Source: Leucaena leucocephala
Taxonomy: Eukaryota > Streptophyta > Magnoliopsida > Fabales > Fabaceae
Direction of reading: 5' to 3'
DNA: 64,000 nt
Assembly: GCA_037074615.1 (NCBI GenBank)
Contig: CM073518.1
Span: 6,448,001 to 6,512,000, forward strand
A model generated the notes under the pieces. It had not been told where the DNA came from. It ran no database searches and saw only the letters and a program-made list of their open reading frames with translations. Shown in pieces: positions 11,701 through 23,275 of this stretch. The number at the start of each line of letters is the position of its first letter. Within the stretch, counting starts at the first letter, position 1. A program made the position numbers and the translations under genes.

Positions 11701-13465
11701 TGAGGACGTTCTTTACTGAGAACAGAAAAAAATTCCTGAATTTGAATGCAGGCTATCACAAAAGAGAGCCAATAAAAGATGATACATGCAATAATCTATC
11801 TAAAAGTATCATTACACAAGACTATGAATACTACATCTTCAGGTTCAATTTCTATCTTTCTTAAGCCACCCTTCTAACCAGTAACATTACACTTAAGATA
11901 AATTTCATTTTTAACAAATCACACACAGGATTTCATCATGGAATTGAAGGTAAAAAACATCATGGAATTTACTACAGGCATCAAGACCAAGATTAGTCTT
12001 CTTGCCAGATTCCAAATCACACAGACGCAAAAATGTCTTAACTATTGCAAGGAGAGTATTTCAAATATATGACATAACCAAACAGACCTCATTTTCATCT
12101 GGAAATTCATCACTTCCCATGAAGAGCATGTGTTCTGCAAGACAAGTAAAGGCAATTCATTTGTATAGGCAATAAATAGCAAGATAATGGGAGGAAAAGA
12201 AAATATCAGCTAGAAAGGATAATCTTGGCACACATGAAAGAGAATAGGACCTAATTTAATAATTTTCTCTGTTCTTGAAGCATAAAAGGAACTATGTAAA
12301 AAGTTTGAAACCATAATAACATGACAAAGGTTTTACCACTAAGACCATAACAAACATAGTATTCTCCAAACTCCATAGAGTGAAGTTTGTGTAGGAGAAA
12401 GTAACAACCGATATGAGCAGATGGAGAGAATTGAGGGTATGTTTAGAAGCTGAGGAAGCGAAGGAATCTAATGGGGGAAGGGAAAAGGTGAAAGAAAGGT
12501 GTGTGTGTGTGTGGTGTTGGGAGGGGGGGGGGGGGCGCGGCCGCGGGGGGATGGTCAAGTGACAACTTTCCTCGCTTTGTTTGACAATACTTTCTCCTCC
12601 GATGTCTTCCCGACTGGGGGAAGAACTTAGAGTTATGAAGGAGGGAGCACTTTGGAGGATTTTGATACTTAAAAATCATCCATTCTCCTCCAATCCTTAT
12701 AAATTACTCCCAAACAAGGAAAATGAAAAATTTCTTCTCCTTCCCTTCCCCTCCATTATCCCCCATCCAAATATATACTAATGGACAGCAAGATAAAGTC
12801 GACTAATTTTACAAATTTAAGCATAACAATAGCACTTTAAACATTGTAAGTTTTGCTTGTGTAAGATAAATAGCCAGACCTAAAAAATGTGCCAGTCCCT
12901 GAGCCTCAAATGGATCAGAGAAGCTGCCAATTCCTACACACATTGCTGCCGCGGCCTGCACAAGAAGCACGAATTTATAAAGAAATCAAACAAAATGCAC
13001 CCAACAATTTCCGTTCAAACTGTCACATTTCCATTTAGTTTCAAATCCTATCACCGTAATTTTCTCCTGGAATTTGCTATCAACAAATAAAACAAAAATC
13101 TGGGAATAAGCAACCTTTTTAGCCTGGGGAGCAGCCCTGTTCCCTTTTCGTTCTGCTTCATTGTGGGCACCTTCCCCATTCACGTCCTCAAAATCATCCT
13201 CATCCCCTTCTTCACTCCCATCCTCATCTTCATCATCATCTTCACTCCCATCTTCTTCACTCCCATCTTCTTCTTCATCATCATCCTCGTTTTCTTCGTC
13301 GTCGCTTGGAACAGCTTTGGGAGGGCCTTCGGGGTAAATCTCGGGATCATGAACTAGCAAAGCACGAAGACCATTCTCGAGCTCTAGAAGTCTGTACAAA
13401 CGCCTATCGTTGGGAGACTTGATTACGATGTCGTCGGACGAGAAACTGGGCCCCCCCATTCCCAT
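2710..13465 (-). CDS. Nardilysin-like M16 zinc metalloprotease, 19 exons
   Basis: An insulinase-family (M16A) protease that cleaves peptides, probably in the cytosol. My splice model joins in frame to 1038 codons: exons 13465-13115, 12955-12880, 12134-12088, 11286-11174, 10348-10275, 10139-10044, 9944-9825, 9672-9439, 8780-8632, 8295-8139, 7384-7232, 6930-6548, 6407-6258, 6124-5942, 5834-5631, 5515-5409, 4961-4808, 4029-3908 and 2953-2710. The inverted zinc motif HFLEH (residues 140-144) is formed across intron 2, and the third ligand Glu221 (VDSEFN) lies exactly 76 residues later, as the HxxEH-x76-E signature requires. Residues about 54-102 are extremely Asp/Glu-rich, which is typical of nardilysin rather than insulin-degrading enzyme. 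The length matches plant nardilysin-like proteins. All introns are GT-AG except intron 17, which appears to be GC-AG. The gene looks functional. Intron 18 holds a Tourist-like MITE, intron 10 a Stowaway and intron 4 an RTE tail. Confidence 0.93.
3062..3616 (+). mobile_element. Tourist-like MITE with polypyrimidine core, copy 1
   Basis: A 555-bp element in intron 18 of the nardilysin-like gene, flanked by TTA on both sides. The ends are GAGCCTGTTTG... and ...ATCCAAACACACAC, an imperfect terminal inverted repeat of the GCCTGTTTGG type. Inside are a short palindrome around AACCATAGTTTAAAACTATGG, a long CTCTCTCC tract and a conserved ATCAAATCATACCCTTTTT block shared by the other copies. The TTA duplication and ends suggest PIF/Harbinger (Tourist) ancestry. 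Confidence 0.8.
7434..7719. mobile_element. Stowaway-like MITE in intron 10
   Basis: A 286-bp element with the ends CTTCATCCGTTTCAAAATATAGGTC and its near inverse GACCTATTTTTGGAAACGGAGGGGG, flanked by TA on each side. The ends match the Tc1/mariner Stowaway consensus (CTCCCTCCGTTTC). No coding capacity. Confidence 0.85.
10544..10759 (+). mobile_element. 5'-truncated RTE-clade LINE tail in intron 4
   Basis: The plus strand encodes the C-terminal tail typical of plant RTE-like reverse transcriptase polyproteins (RGRPKKTLNEVIERDL, then AQWRRMIHVADPI and stop), followed by a (TTG)n 3' end. A perfect 15-bp target duplication TATTAGCCAGACAAT flanks it at 10529-10543 and 10760-10774. It is severely truncated at the 5' end and cannot move. 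It lies antisense to the host gene. Confidence 0.9.
12430..12775. mobile_element. Possible MITE-like insertion with G-run in intron 2
   Basis: The segment begins near GGGTATGTTTAGAAGC and ends near CCATCCAAATATATAC, an imperfect inverted-end pair resembling the other Tourist-like elements. It contains a (GT)n run, a run of more than ten G, and a GCGGCCGC site next to more G. I found no clean target duplication, so identity is uncertain. Confidence 0.4.
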
Positions 13466-13582
13466 TGGCTTTTTTTTCTTCCTTTAGCTAAGGAAGAGGA
13501 AGAGAAGAAAGAGTAAGCGTTCAGAGGCAGCAAGCCAGCAAGGAACCTGGGGGCGCCTCCACTTCAGGTATCAGTCGGCTTT

Positions 13583-14146
13583 GGCCTGTTTGTAAACAAC
13601 CAAAATCATTTTAAAAATCGTTTTGAACAAAATTTTAGTTTAAAAAATTTTTAAAATAAATAGTTATATTTATCTATAAATATTTCTTAGTAAAATTATA
13701 ATTTAAAATATAATTTTAAATAAACTATTGAAATTAGTTTTTATAATAATAAGAGAGCTTATGAATTATTCAATTAGTATATTATCCCTATTTTTTCTTA
13801 TTCTCTCATATCTCTTATCTCTCTTTTCTACCATTTCTCCTCTCTAATCTCTCTTCTCTACCCTCTCTTCTCTCTCATATCTCTTCTCTCCTCTCTTTTC
13901 TCCCCCTACTCTCCTCTCTCTTCTCTCCCCTCTCTCCTCTCTCTCCCCTCTCTTCTCTTTTGTCTATTATCTTTTCTCTCTCCTACTTTTAATCAAATCA
14001 TACTATTTTTAGTAACTATCTAAACACTTATTTATTCAGAACTACTTTTTTTTTATAAACTCTTCTCTAAAAATCATTTTTCATAAATTATCCAAAAATT
14101 CATTTTTTCCGTAAACCCATTTTTAAAAGATTATCCAAACACACAC
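13583..14146 (+). mobile_element. Tourist-like MITE with polypyrimidine core, copy 2 (old)
   Basis: A diverged copy of the same family as 3062-3616. It starts GGCCTGTTTG, has a long CT-rich core, the block AATCAAATCATACTATTTTTAG, and ends ATCCAAACACACAC. Many transitions suggest it is older than the other copies. It lies about 120 bp upstream of the nardilysin-like start codon, in its promoter or 5' UTR region. No clear TTA duplication survives. Confidence 0.8.
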
Positions 14147-14303
14147 TACAACTCACAACCACAGGCTCGGTGGACTTTCGTGGCTTCTTTAATAAAGAGG
14201 CCGACCTGCTGTAGCCGAGTCGGGCTCCTCAAAAACTATGTCTCCGCATTAGAAATTAATCTCCACAATATCAAGAGCAGAAAAATATTACCATGATTTA
14301 TTA
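14147..14303. other. Intergenic spacer right of MITE copy 2
   Basis: Short unannotated sequence leading into the SINE target duplication. No gene seen. Confidence 0.5.
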
Positions 14304-14321
14304 ATTATTAATCATTTATCA

Positions 14322-14504
14322 ATAGAGGTTAGTCCGAGTAGTAAACGGCTCGATATAACTTAAACGAGGTCTCGAGTTCGAGCCTTAGCATATACAAAAA
14401 ATTTCCGTTAGGAGACTCACCCACCATAGACAGGTGCGCGACGCGGGTCAGATCCAGATATAGTTGAGTCAAAACTCTGGTGAACCGGATGGCAACCAAA
14501 AAAA
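14322..14504 (+). mobile_element. tRNA-derived SINE, copy 2
   Basis: A full-length plus-strand SINE with A-box-like GGTTAGTCCGAGTAGTAA, B-box-like GAGTTCGAGCC, the shared body and an A-tail. A perfect 18-bp target duplication ATTATTAATCATTTATCA flanks it at 14304-14321 and 14505-14522, so both boundaries are exact. Confidence 0.93.
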
Positions 14505-14782
14505 ATTATTAATCATTTATCATTTCTGTATTGGTAACTTTTAAATAGCCTTATTCAATATTCAATTCAATACGATGCTGAGACCAACATCTCATTAGAA
14601 TGTAATTATAATTAGTTACTTTCTAAATTTGCTAGCTTGATCTTAAATTCTATTTAAAATTATAACTTAGAAGCCATTATAATATAAATGGTGCTCGGGT
14701 TAAATAAATTTTAAAATTTTACGAGAATTTTTTTTTAACTAACTAACTTTCTAAACTTATGTGAAGTTGTTAATGAGTAGTT

Positions 14783-14838
14783 ATAAAAAGGACATGAGAA
14801 AATATCCTATATAAAAAGGACATGAGAAAATATCCTAT
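14783..14838. repeat. 28-bp direct tandem duplication
   Basis: Two perfect adjacent copies of a 28-bp unit beginning ATAAAAAGGACATGAGAAAA. Probably a recent slippage or repair duplication. Confidence 0.9.
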
Positions 14839-16270
14839 AGTAACCAAAAGCAAAATGCGATGGGATGGGATGGGATGCAAAGCAATAGAAGAACTCAAAC
14901 TAGATTATTTTCATCAAACCTTAGTTTGTGTTTAGTTTATTTGCTCACTTCTAAAGCAGTAACTAACGAACAAGCAATAGACTGAGCTAGTGTGAAACAG
15001 TTGAGAAAATACCATTCCACAATCCCAAGCGATGGCAAGTAGATTATTTTCATCAAACCTTAGCTTTTGTGTTTAATTTGTCTGCTCACGTTTAGAAATT
15101 GGTCTAATTTTATGGTCCACAATGATTGACCGCGCTAACACCTAACAGGTTAAATTTGAGTCTGTTTATCTCGACGAAGCATTCAAGGGCTGACACAGAT
15201 GAATTATGTGAGATATGAATGGACCATGAAGCAACGCAGGAGTACGGCTGATGTAAAGGGGTAAAAGGGGTTGAGTAGAAAGTATGAGGTCGGGAAAATT
15301 TATAATTTCATTTGATCCATTCCGTTTCATTACCAATCTCCGTAGTTTAACTTAATCATTTTTCTTTGGCATCCGTTCAAACGTAGCTTTCATTCATGCT
15401 ATCTCATGATTCTCTTGTGAAATTTGTGGCTTGCCTTTCCCCACTTGCCAGACCCCGATTTTTTCCCTCCTCATTTATATCGTAGCCAGTAGAAAGATCT
15501 CATATCGTGCACAACGACGTGGTATGGCCACGTATACACAGTACAGGACCAGAATAATAACTACATATAATTTAGTTATACGAAGTTGTCCCTGGTTGAA
15601 TCAAGGACGTCCTTATCTGGATTCAAAGCATACAAGCAAATAATTCAACAATAGCCAAGCACGCAAATAAAGGCAGGCAGAGATGGATAGATGATGTACG
15701 CTTGTGAGAGTATTAGGTTCTAAAATCCTCGTGACGCCACGGGATTAAAACCAAAAATGAATGCATGCCTTCAGTTCATGGTGAGAACGCTATCACAACA
15801 ATAGTTCTCCAAAATTCAAGAACTGTACAACTTCTACGAAAGGAATAATAATAATAAAGGAATTATGGAGTTCCAAGTTCATCTTACATTGAGAACAGAA
15901 CAATAAATCACAGTTTACAACGCTATCACGTAAACGATTATATAAATGACAGGAGGGGATTGACAAAAGTCCCAACATCCGAAGATACAATGAGAATGGC
16001 CCTTCATTCCCAATATTCTAGCGCCCAGAAACACCAAATGCCCATGTAGAAACAAGAACTCAGTGAACTTTGCAACAAAACCCCAAGGGCGGTTTTCCCT
16101 TTTTAGGGAGCAGCCCTAAGAATAAACAATTAAGAATTTATACTCAATCTGAAAGGAATATTAATAGAATGCAGTACCTTCAATAAATAACTAGATGTCA
16201 ACACTCTAAAACAATTGACGAGAAGGGCAGGCCATGGATAAGTCAGCTGGTCAAACAGTTTGGGTCAAAC
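14839..16270. other. Intergenic DNA and probable bZIP 3' UTR
   Basis: No gene is supported. A block around GATTATTTTCATCAAACCTTAG occurs twice (about 14905 and 15042), a diverged direct repeat. The last few hundred bases before 16270 are probably the 3' UTR of the minus-strand bZIP gene. The end point is not visible. Confidence 0.55.
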
Positions 16271-18903
16271 TTAAAATGTTGTGCTACTCTCGCTTGCAGA
16301 AAGTGAGGAGCCTTCAGACTTCACAAGGGGTGATCCTTTGCTACTAATGTCAAGCCCCTGCAAACGACCAAGTTGATCATTCTGCATCATTTCTGAGAAA
16401 GGATGAGAGTTTGTTTGTTGCAGTTGATGTTGATGAGTTGGCATACTAGACGGGCGATTGAATGATGGCAACTGCATGCTCTGGTGACCAGAAGCCCCTG
16501 ACTGAGGTGGAAGTGGAAAGAAGTTTGAAGCTGTAAATTGCATCTGGTGCATTCCCAAATTAAATGATTCGGAAGGGCTCATCATCTCCCCAGTCGCAAT
16601 CTTAAGTCTCTCAACTTCCTTCTTCAATGCTTCGTTAAGAGCTACATGAGATCGATAACAATTTACATTCTAATTAGTGAACATTAGCAAGATAGTTTAG
16701 AAAGCATCACAAGAAATATGAACTTTATATTTCTTGTATCAAGAGAAGGTAGGTGAATTGGGAATAATGATTACAATCTCGAAGCTGTGCCTGTTGTTCC
16801 ATGGCTTGGAGACGAAGCTTAAGCTCTGTATTTTCTGTGCTCAGACCTGTTGTGTCCCTCTGAAAAATCAAGGAATAATTTGATCATATTACTATTCAGC
16901 AACAAATTTGTCTATAGAAAGAAACTGAAATCAATCAAATGACACAGTTTACAAGCTGAAAACTATCAACTGAACTGGGAATTAACAAAGTGATAAAAAA
17001 AAGTAAGCTTTAAACTCTTACGGGCAGAAAGAACTGGGCTTATTAAAAAGGGGAAAAAATCCTGAAGAGCACCATAAAAATTATTCATTTCATCGTTTAA
17101 ATTTAAAAAAGAGAAGGATATATGATCTTGTCACTTTCAGTGCAACGTTTGACTTTGAGAGGATGTCAAGTGGACATGATTATATTAACATTCATGCACA
17201 AATTATTTAGGTAATAAGCAAAGATTATAAGAATGATCATACGCAGCAAAATAACAGGAATTGCAATCACATATTGAAACCTAATTCAACCAAATTCAAC
17301 AACCTTTTGTGTGTAAGGCAGTACAGATGAACATCAAAATAGTCACTGCATCATAAATAAACTTAAAAAATGACTTTAGACATGTCAACCCAAACCTGGT
17401 ACAGTGTAAGTTGGGCAGAAAGAGTTGTGGCTTCAGTCTGAAGGGTCTGAACTTTGCGCTCAAGTTCCTGAATATAACGAGCTTTCCTCTCTTTTGAACG
17501 AGCGGCGGATTGTCGATTTGCGAGGATTCTATTCAAAAACAAATAATACAAGAGCCGTACACGAAACAAAACTATATCAACTACTGTGATACAGAGATAC
17601 TGAAACTAAAGAGAACCATCTATCCGAACATGATAGCCTTCAGAAATTACAATTCCACAAGCGTTGCAGAATAACTCTTCATTACAAAATTAAATGGTTA
17701 AGCAGAGTGCACCCAACCATCAGGCAATATTATAATTCACAACAAACTGCAAGACGGTGATTCATACTGGTCTTTGTTTAGCATTAATTCACAAATTAAG
17801 CCTTTATATAGCCATTATAATGACATTCCCCTTCTCAGTAATATGCCATTCATATGCTTCATTTAATGAGAGGTGAAGGTTAACTAGTCGCTTTAGAGGC
17901 CAGAAGAGGTGGACTTTTTTTCTCCAGCCATCAACTTCTGCAATTTTCTGATTTTGTTGGGCGTAAAAAACATAGCAGTTACCTCGTGTTGTGAATATAG
18001 TAATTATGAAAATCGTAAACTGAGATTCCTATATCTTGGCTATAAGAAGCGAATCATCCACAAACTTATTTGACAGAGATCAGGATGGTCAACCAAAAAA
18101 GTTGTCCATCCGACGGAGCACAATATGCTATAAAGTGCAATTCAGCATAAGATAGGAAGTTTGAAATCAAAATTGAGGCATTTCTAGTATCATTTTCTTT
18201 AGGAATGACTTAAGAATCTTGCCACTTTGCAGAAAGAAGATGAAATGAAGACAAACCTCTTGGCACGTTTGGGATCAATCGTCCACAGTTCAGCTAACTT
18301 ATCTGGAGCCATAGCTTTCTTTGCGTCCATAATCTCTCCAAACAAGCTTGTAGAAGTCGACCCGTCCACGGAGCTACTATGCCTGTGTCTTGACCTTGCA
18401 CTTGGGCTCTTCTCTCTTTCATTGTGATTGCTTGTACCGACGCCATTCCCATTCCCATTGCCATTGTGATCTGATCCATTGCCACCACTACCCGATCCGT
18501 TAGCACCTCCGAGTTTGTCAACATCAATGTAAGTGGAGAATAGGTCGTCCTCGGATCCGATCTCTTCAAGGCTAGCCGTGGATGAGCCGCCATTGAACGG
18601 ATCGGACGGCGACAGAACCATCATGTCATCGGGCAACCGGAAGTTAACCTCGGAGTGGGCCCTCCTATGGTGGTGGTGGTGGTCGTGGTGGAGGAGGAGT
18701 GGTTGGGACCCACCGACGCTGGTGACAGCAGCTCCTCCCCTCATGAATAGCGAAGAAGACGAAGAGGAGGCGGCGGGAGTCGCCGTCGGCGGTGGGGAAG
18801 CGGAAACGGCAGGCGGCGGTGGCGGAAATTGAGAAGCGGCAATGGCATTGGCATTGTGAGAAGAGGGATTGGGGTGGGTAGGGTTTGAAGGTGGATCTTG
18901 CAT
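16271..18903 (-). CDS. Group I bZIP transcription factor (RF2a / bZIP18-69-like)
   Basis: A DNA-binding regulator of the plant bZIP group I, whose members include RF2a and VIP1. Four exons (18903-18257, 17528-17396, 16859-16775, 16641-16271) join in frame to 411 residues. The N-terminus (MQDPPSNP) is Pro/Ser-rich with a His run (residues about 75-80) and a Gly/Asn-rich stretch. A conserved LFGEIMDAKKAMAPDKLAELWTIDPKRAKR block precedes the basic region NRQSAARSKERK at about 220-231, where N-x7-K (Lys instead of the usual Arg) is the group I hallmark. A long leucine zipper (about 235-300) follows, then LNEALKKEVERLKIATGEMM and a Gln/Ser-rich tail. The open frame extends 40 codons upstream but only to a TTG, so the first ATG (18903) is taken. 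The gene looks intact. Confidence 0.95.
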
Positions 18904-19495
18904 CTCTGAGAGCAATCCTTGCCTGTTCGTTCTAAGCCATGTGTTGTGGAACTTTCTATCCTTTCCTTCACACGGCCCAGGGGGAATGCCTTCGTCTCTC
19001 CTTTCTTCTTCCTCGGGTTGCAAGAAATCTCAAAATGATAAAATCTCTATAAATATTAAAATATTCCCTTTTCTTCCCCTTTTCGTGATTTGTTAATTTT
19101 TCTTTTCGTTGATCTGCTTTCTCCCTATTGTCCTAAAGTTTTCTCATATTCTTTTTTGTTTATTCAGATGATAAACTAAAAAATGCGTTATTTTGTGCAA
19201 GTGTATTTGACTTAATAGAAAGATACAGGTAAAAGATTTTAATAGAGAAAAAAAATTTAACACTATCTTATTTAAATTAACATCAAAAAAGAGAAAAAAA
19301 ATTAATATTATTTTATTTAATTTAAAAATTAAATAAAAAAAATATTTTTATATAGATAAATTTACCCTTACATTATTTTAGTTACTTGTTATAAATTTTA
19401 TAAAATATTTTAATAAAATATAATTATAAATAATATTTAATATATAAAATTAAAATGTTATAGTTATCAAAATTAAATAAATTCAACAAGATTTA
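18904..19495. promoter_or_regulatory. bZIP 5' UTR and promoter region
   Basis: The interval upstream of the minus-strand bZIP start. About 120 bp just upstream of the ATG is GC-richer with no in-frame stop, consistent with 5' UTR. The rest is very AT-rich and ends at a Tourist-like MITE. No specific element assigned. Confidence 0.45.
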
Positions 19496-20001
19496 GGGTG
19501 TGTTTGGAAAACACTCAAACCGCAGTTTTAAAAGAGCTTTTGGCCTAAACCTTGGTTTGGGAAAATTTTAAAACAAACAAGCTTATTTGTCCATAAGTAC
19601 TTTTGGACAAAACCATGATTTTGAATAAACTATTTAAAATAGCTTTTTCAACAGTAAAAGCACTTATGGACTATCAAATTACTATCTTACCCCTACTTTT
19701 TCTTACACCCTCTCTCCTCTCTCCTACTTTTTCTTACACCCTCTCTCCTTTCTCCTCTCTTCCTTCTCTCCTCTCTCTTCTCTCCTCTCTAACTCCCTCC
19801 TCTCTCTTACTTTAAATCAAATCATACCCTTTTTGTTAATTTACCACCATAAAAGTCATTCTAAAAATAACTATCCAAACACCTATTTATTCAAAACCAC
19901 TTTTTTTCCATAAACTCTTCTCCAAAAGTCATTTTCCATAAGTTGTCCATAAGCCCTTTTTTTTCATAAGCTATTTTTCAAAATCCTATCCAAACAGGCT
20001 A
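19496..20001 (+). mobile_element. Tourist-like MITE with polypyrimidine core, copy 3
   Basis: The ends GGGTGTGTTTGG and CCAAACAGGC match the family; TTA lies immediately left and again directly after 20001. It has the shared AACCATGATTTTGAATAAAC and ATCAAATCATACCCTTTTT blocks around a short CT-rich tract. It is about 0.6 kb upstream of the bZIP start. Confidence 0.85.
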
Positions 20002-21235
20002 TTATACTAACTTTATATTTATATATATAATTATAATAATTAAAATTATTGTAAGCTATTAAAATTATAATAATTGTTTTCAGGACAATTTTAATAAAAT
20101 AGTCCTTAAAAAATGAGCAGTCCCCATTTTTACTAGGCGAATCGGATAAAGAGCGTACAACATCTATTTGGGAGGCGAAAAGGAGACAAAGGCTCCGTCT
20201 CCGAACGAGGGCAGAGAGAGGAGAAGAATGGGAAGCGAAGGAAGTGGGGCGGGGTAGGAGAGAAGAAGGAGAAGGTTCTTGAGCACGGGAAGGTGGGAGG
20301 CTTTGGGGGTAGTAGTTTTGGAGGGAACCATTTAACTAAAATAGGAGAATAGAAGTGAATTCTACTTAAAGGAAAGTAGATGAAGCAATCTAGAGAAGAC
20401 GAGACAGAACAGAGTAACCTGCAAGTTGCGATTAAAATGAGTTTATTAAGGTTGTTTGCATAAAAAAATAATATTAAGATATTAAAAAAATTATAGCTAC
20501 ATTAATTTAATCATATAAAAATATTATCACTCTTTTTTAAATTCTCTCGTTTTAGAGTGGAGGTTCAAAAATTTCACCTAACATTTTAAGCAATCCAAAT
20601 AAGAAAAAGGGAGCCTCCCCTCCCTCGTTCTAAGTATGACTAATTGAATCTTTTATTCTAAGCTCGTCCTTTTTGCAATCAACATGTAACACATCACATG
20701 CAGAAATGTATCGTGCAACAAGTTTATGTGAAGTTGGATTATATATAAATTCCTTTGACATCAATGTTATAGTGTTTATTATATAAAGCAAAATTAAATT
20801 GATTTTATTTATTGTAGCTGAACTAATATCCTGAGTTCTTTTTTTATACAAAAATATTTAAGTAAATTTAACACTAATCTCAACTCAAATTAAGGTATAA
20901 CTTTAAAGTTTAAAAAATATTTATAAAAATTTATAAAATTATTTATTAAAATAATTATTATAATAGTAATAAAAATTAAACTTTATTATTATGAGATAAT
21001 ATCTTTTACTGTTCTAACTCTTAATATTATGAATTCTGATTAATACCGTGTACCCGCAAGCATTGCGCGTATCTAGGAGGGATAAAATATCCAGAGCTAC
21101 AGGTTCAAATTTGGATTTAGGGAGAGTGTACATAAAAAGCCCCTAGTCTGATATACTTATCTGAGTGTACGATAAAATAATTTTATCTAACTTAATAAAT
21201 ATAGGGTAAAATTAAGTATTGAATTATAAAATATA
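20002..21235. other. AT-rich intergenic DNA
   Basis: No gene seen. A short purine-rich, GC-richer stretch at about 20160-20420 has no long frame. The motif CATCTATTTGGGAGGCGAAA near 20160 recurs, slightly changed, near 21787, so this is a local direct duplication. Confidence 0.5.
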
Positions 21236-21780
21236 ATCCATACTTTTTTCGAGTCGAGCATTAAGTAAGAAGGCTGCCCTATCATACTCTGCCCATGAAC
21301 ACTCTTTCTTTTATTTTTTTTATTTTTGTCCCTAGATACTATATTTAGAAGGGAGAATATAATAACTACTAGTGATTAAAAGATCATTTTAAAAATATAA
21401 GTAGTTAAGTATGTAAGTTATATCTTTTAATATTTATAACTATATTAATTTTTTTAACTTTATTAATCATCATATGATTATATTATAAATTATAATTGTT
21501 TATTTTATTTTTTTATATGCTTAATCTTTATCAATATTAGGGAGATTGATGCAAAGTTACAATTACAAATTATTTAGACTTCAAAGATTTTTTTATATGC
21601 AATAGATTTCAAAACTTTAATTGTTATCTTTTTGTTACTTTATTCTTGGTGAATTATGAATATTATCTAACTCTTAAAGACATATAAATATAATATTATT
21701 TAAAAATTTATAATAATAAATTTTTTTTATATGATATTATGATTTAGGTATGTTGAGCCCGTCTATACCCAACTTGTCGT
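21236..21780. mobile_element. Truncated hAT-like nonautonomous element
   Basis: This segment matches the interior of the 50115-50910 element over several hundred bases, including GGGAGATTGATGCAAAGTTAC and the TTATTCTTGGTGAATTATGAATATTAT block. The GC-rich left terminus is missing and the right one is decayed, so only the core remains. Confidence 0.75.
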
Positions 21781-22409
21781 ATATAACATCTATTTTGGAG
21801 GCGAAATGGATTTTTATAAGCCATTTGATAAACTGAAATGACATAATAAATGTTATATAGTCCATGTTCTGTGTCAGAGAATCAAGGTCCATTTCTTTTT
21901 CTACTACGGGGTTCGAATAACGGTAATGGTTGTAAAATAATTTAGGGGTAATAATGTATTAATAAATGTATATACAACTACAAATGCCCAACCTTCTAAT
22001 GATAAATAAAATGGCCATTGAGATATAGACGGAGGGAGGGGTTTCAAATTTCACTAGGTGAATGGATATTGGGGGAAAAGGTAAACAAGAAGAGAATTGA
22101 GTTTACTAGTGGCTGAAAATACTAATCCAGATAATAAAAATATAGCACTAACTCATATGGTTAATTCAAGGTAACACACAATTAATTTAAATAGATTAAA
22201 AAAATTAATTATATTAATTATTTATAATAAATATTATTTAATTTTTAAATATTATATTCTATTATGACTACTCTCATATAAATTTTTTAATATATATAAT
22301 TAATAGAGATATTTTAAAAAAAATATAAATTTTATGGACAAAGTAAATTAAAAACTTATATTTATTTGGACAAAATATAATCCCCGCAAATTAGTTATTA
22401 TATTAAGTA
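21781..22409. other. AT-rich intergenic DNA
   Basis: No coding region or recognised repeat beyond low-complexity A/T tracts. Confidence 0.5.
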
Positions 22410-22880
22410 GGGTTAAGGTGCGCTTAGTACTATAAAATATTTTTTTAGGTACGTCTAATACTCTAAAATAATTTATGATATTTTTTGAATAATATGAAAA
22501 GAATACCACGAATTATTATTGAAAATGTGCAATGAAGAAGAAAAAAGAAGGCTTGAATAAAGTGAAAAGAAAGTTACGAATTATTTTATCTATCTATAGA
22601 CATTGAAGAACTCAAAAAAATAAATAAGAAAAAAGATATTATATATTTTAAAGTACTGGGCGCACTTGAAAAAATATTTTAGGGCACTGAATGCACTATA
22701 AATTATTTTAAGATACTATGCCTGAGAAAATATTTTAGAGTATTAGGTATACCTGAGAAAATATTTCATAATATTAGGTGTACCATAAATTATTTTAAAA
22801 TATTAAATATATTTAATCAAATATTTTAAAATATTAATTATATCAAAAATTGTTGTAGGTACTTGATGTATCTTAATAGT
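22410..22880. repeat. Inverted-repeat element with degenerate internal repeats
   Basis: AAGGTGCGCTTAGTACTATAAA near 22415 is the near inverse of TTTAAAGTACTGGGCGCACTTG near 22650. Right of this, a unit like AAAATATTTTAGGGYACT recurs about every 30-45 bp, alternating with ATAAATTATTTTAA. It looks like a foldback transposon or its remains. Family not identified. Confidence 0.5.
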
Positions 22881-23107
22881 ATTCAGAAAAGTATATTTTT
22901 CAACTGAGAATTGGAGTACAAATCATGCCTTACACGTTTCAAACAGGAATAGTTGACTTGTATGTGGGAAAATACCAGTTTATATCGTTTTCTTTTAATA
23001 TATTTTTTGTCGTGAACTCCTGATAACGTGTAGTATTTAGAATAGATCTTGCTACTAAAGTTGAAATACTTGCGTTGGGAGAACATTACGTGTGTGTCAA
23101 GGCTTTA

Positions 23108-23275
23108 GGGTTTTTTATCTAAATTTTAGTTAAAAAAAATTAAAATAAATAATCATATTTATTTTAAAAAAATTAGACTAAATTATAATTTAAAAGTAAT
23201 ATTTTAGATAAGTTATTAAGACTAATTTTTAAAATAATAAAAGAACTTATAAATTATCTATTTATTTTTAAAGAA
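23108..23275 (+). mobile_element. Tourist-like MITE remnant (5' half only)
   Basis: A highly decayed match to the first 160 bp of the polypyrimidine MITE family (AAATTTTAGTT... TAAATTATAATTTAAAA... AATAATAAAAGAACTTATAAATTA). The CT core and 3' half are absent or replaced by a purine-rich stretch to about 23560. Confidence 0.5.

Noticed and set aside
13163..13357. Plus-strand hydrophobic frame resembling a membrane protein
   Set aside because: It is the antisense of the acidic GAA/GAT-rich stretch of the nardilysin-like exon 1.
14326..14400. tRNA gene
   Set aside because: Box A and B motifs are present but no cloverleaf can be closed, and the sequence continues into a SINE body with A-tail and target duplication.
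18533..18832. Plus-strand reading frame rich in Trp and Gly
   Set aside because: It is the antisense of the low-complexity His and Pro runs of the bZIP exon 1.
16271..19023. Longer bZIP N-terminus starting at 19023 (40 extra residues)
   Set aside because: The upstream frame is open but its first codon is TTG; the first ATG is at 18903 and the MQDPPSNP start fits the family.
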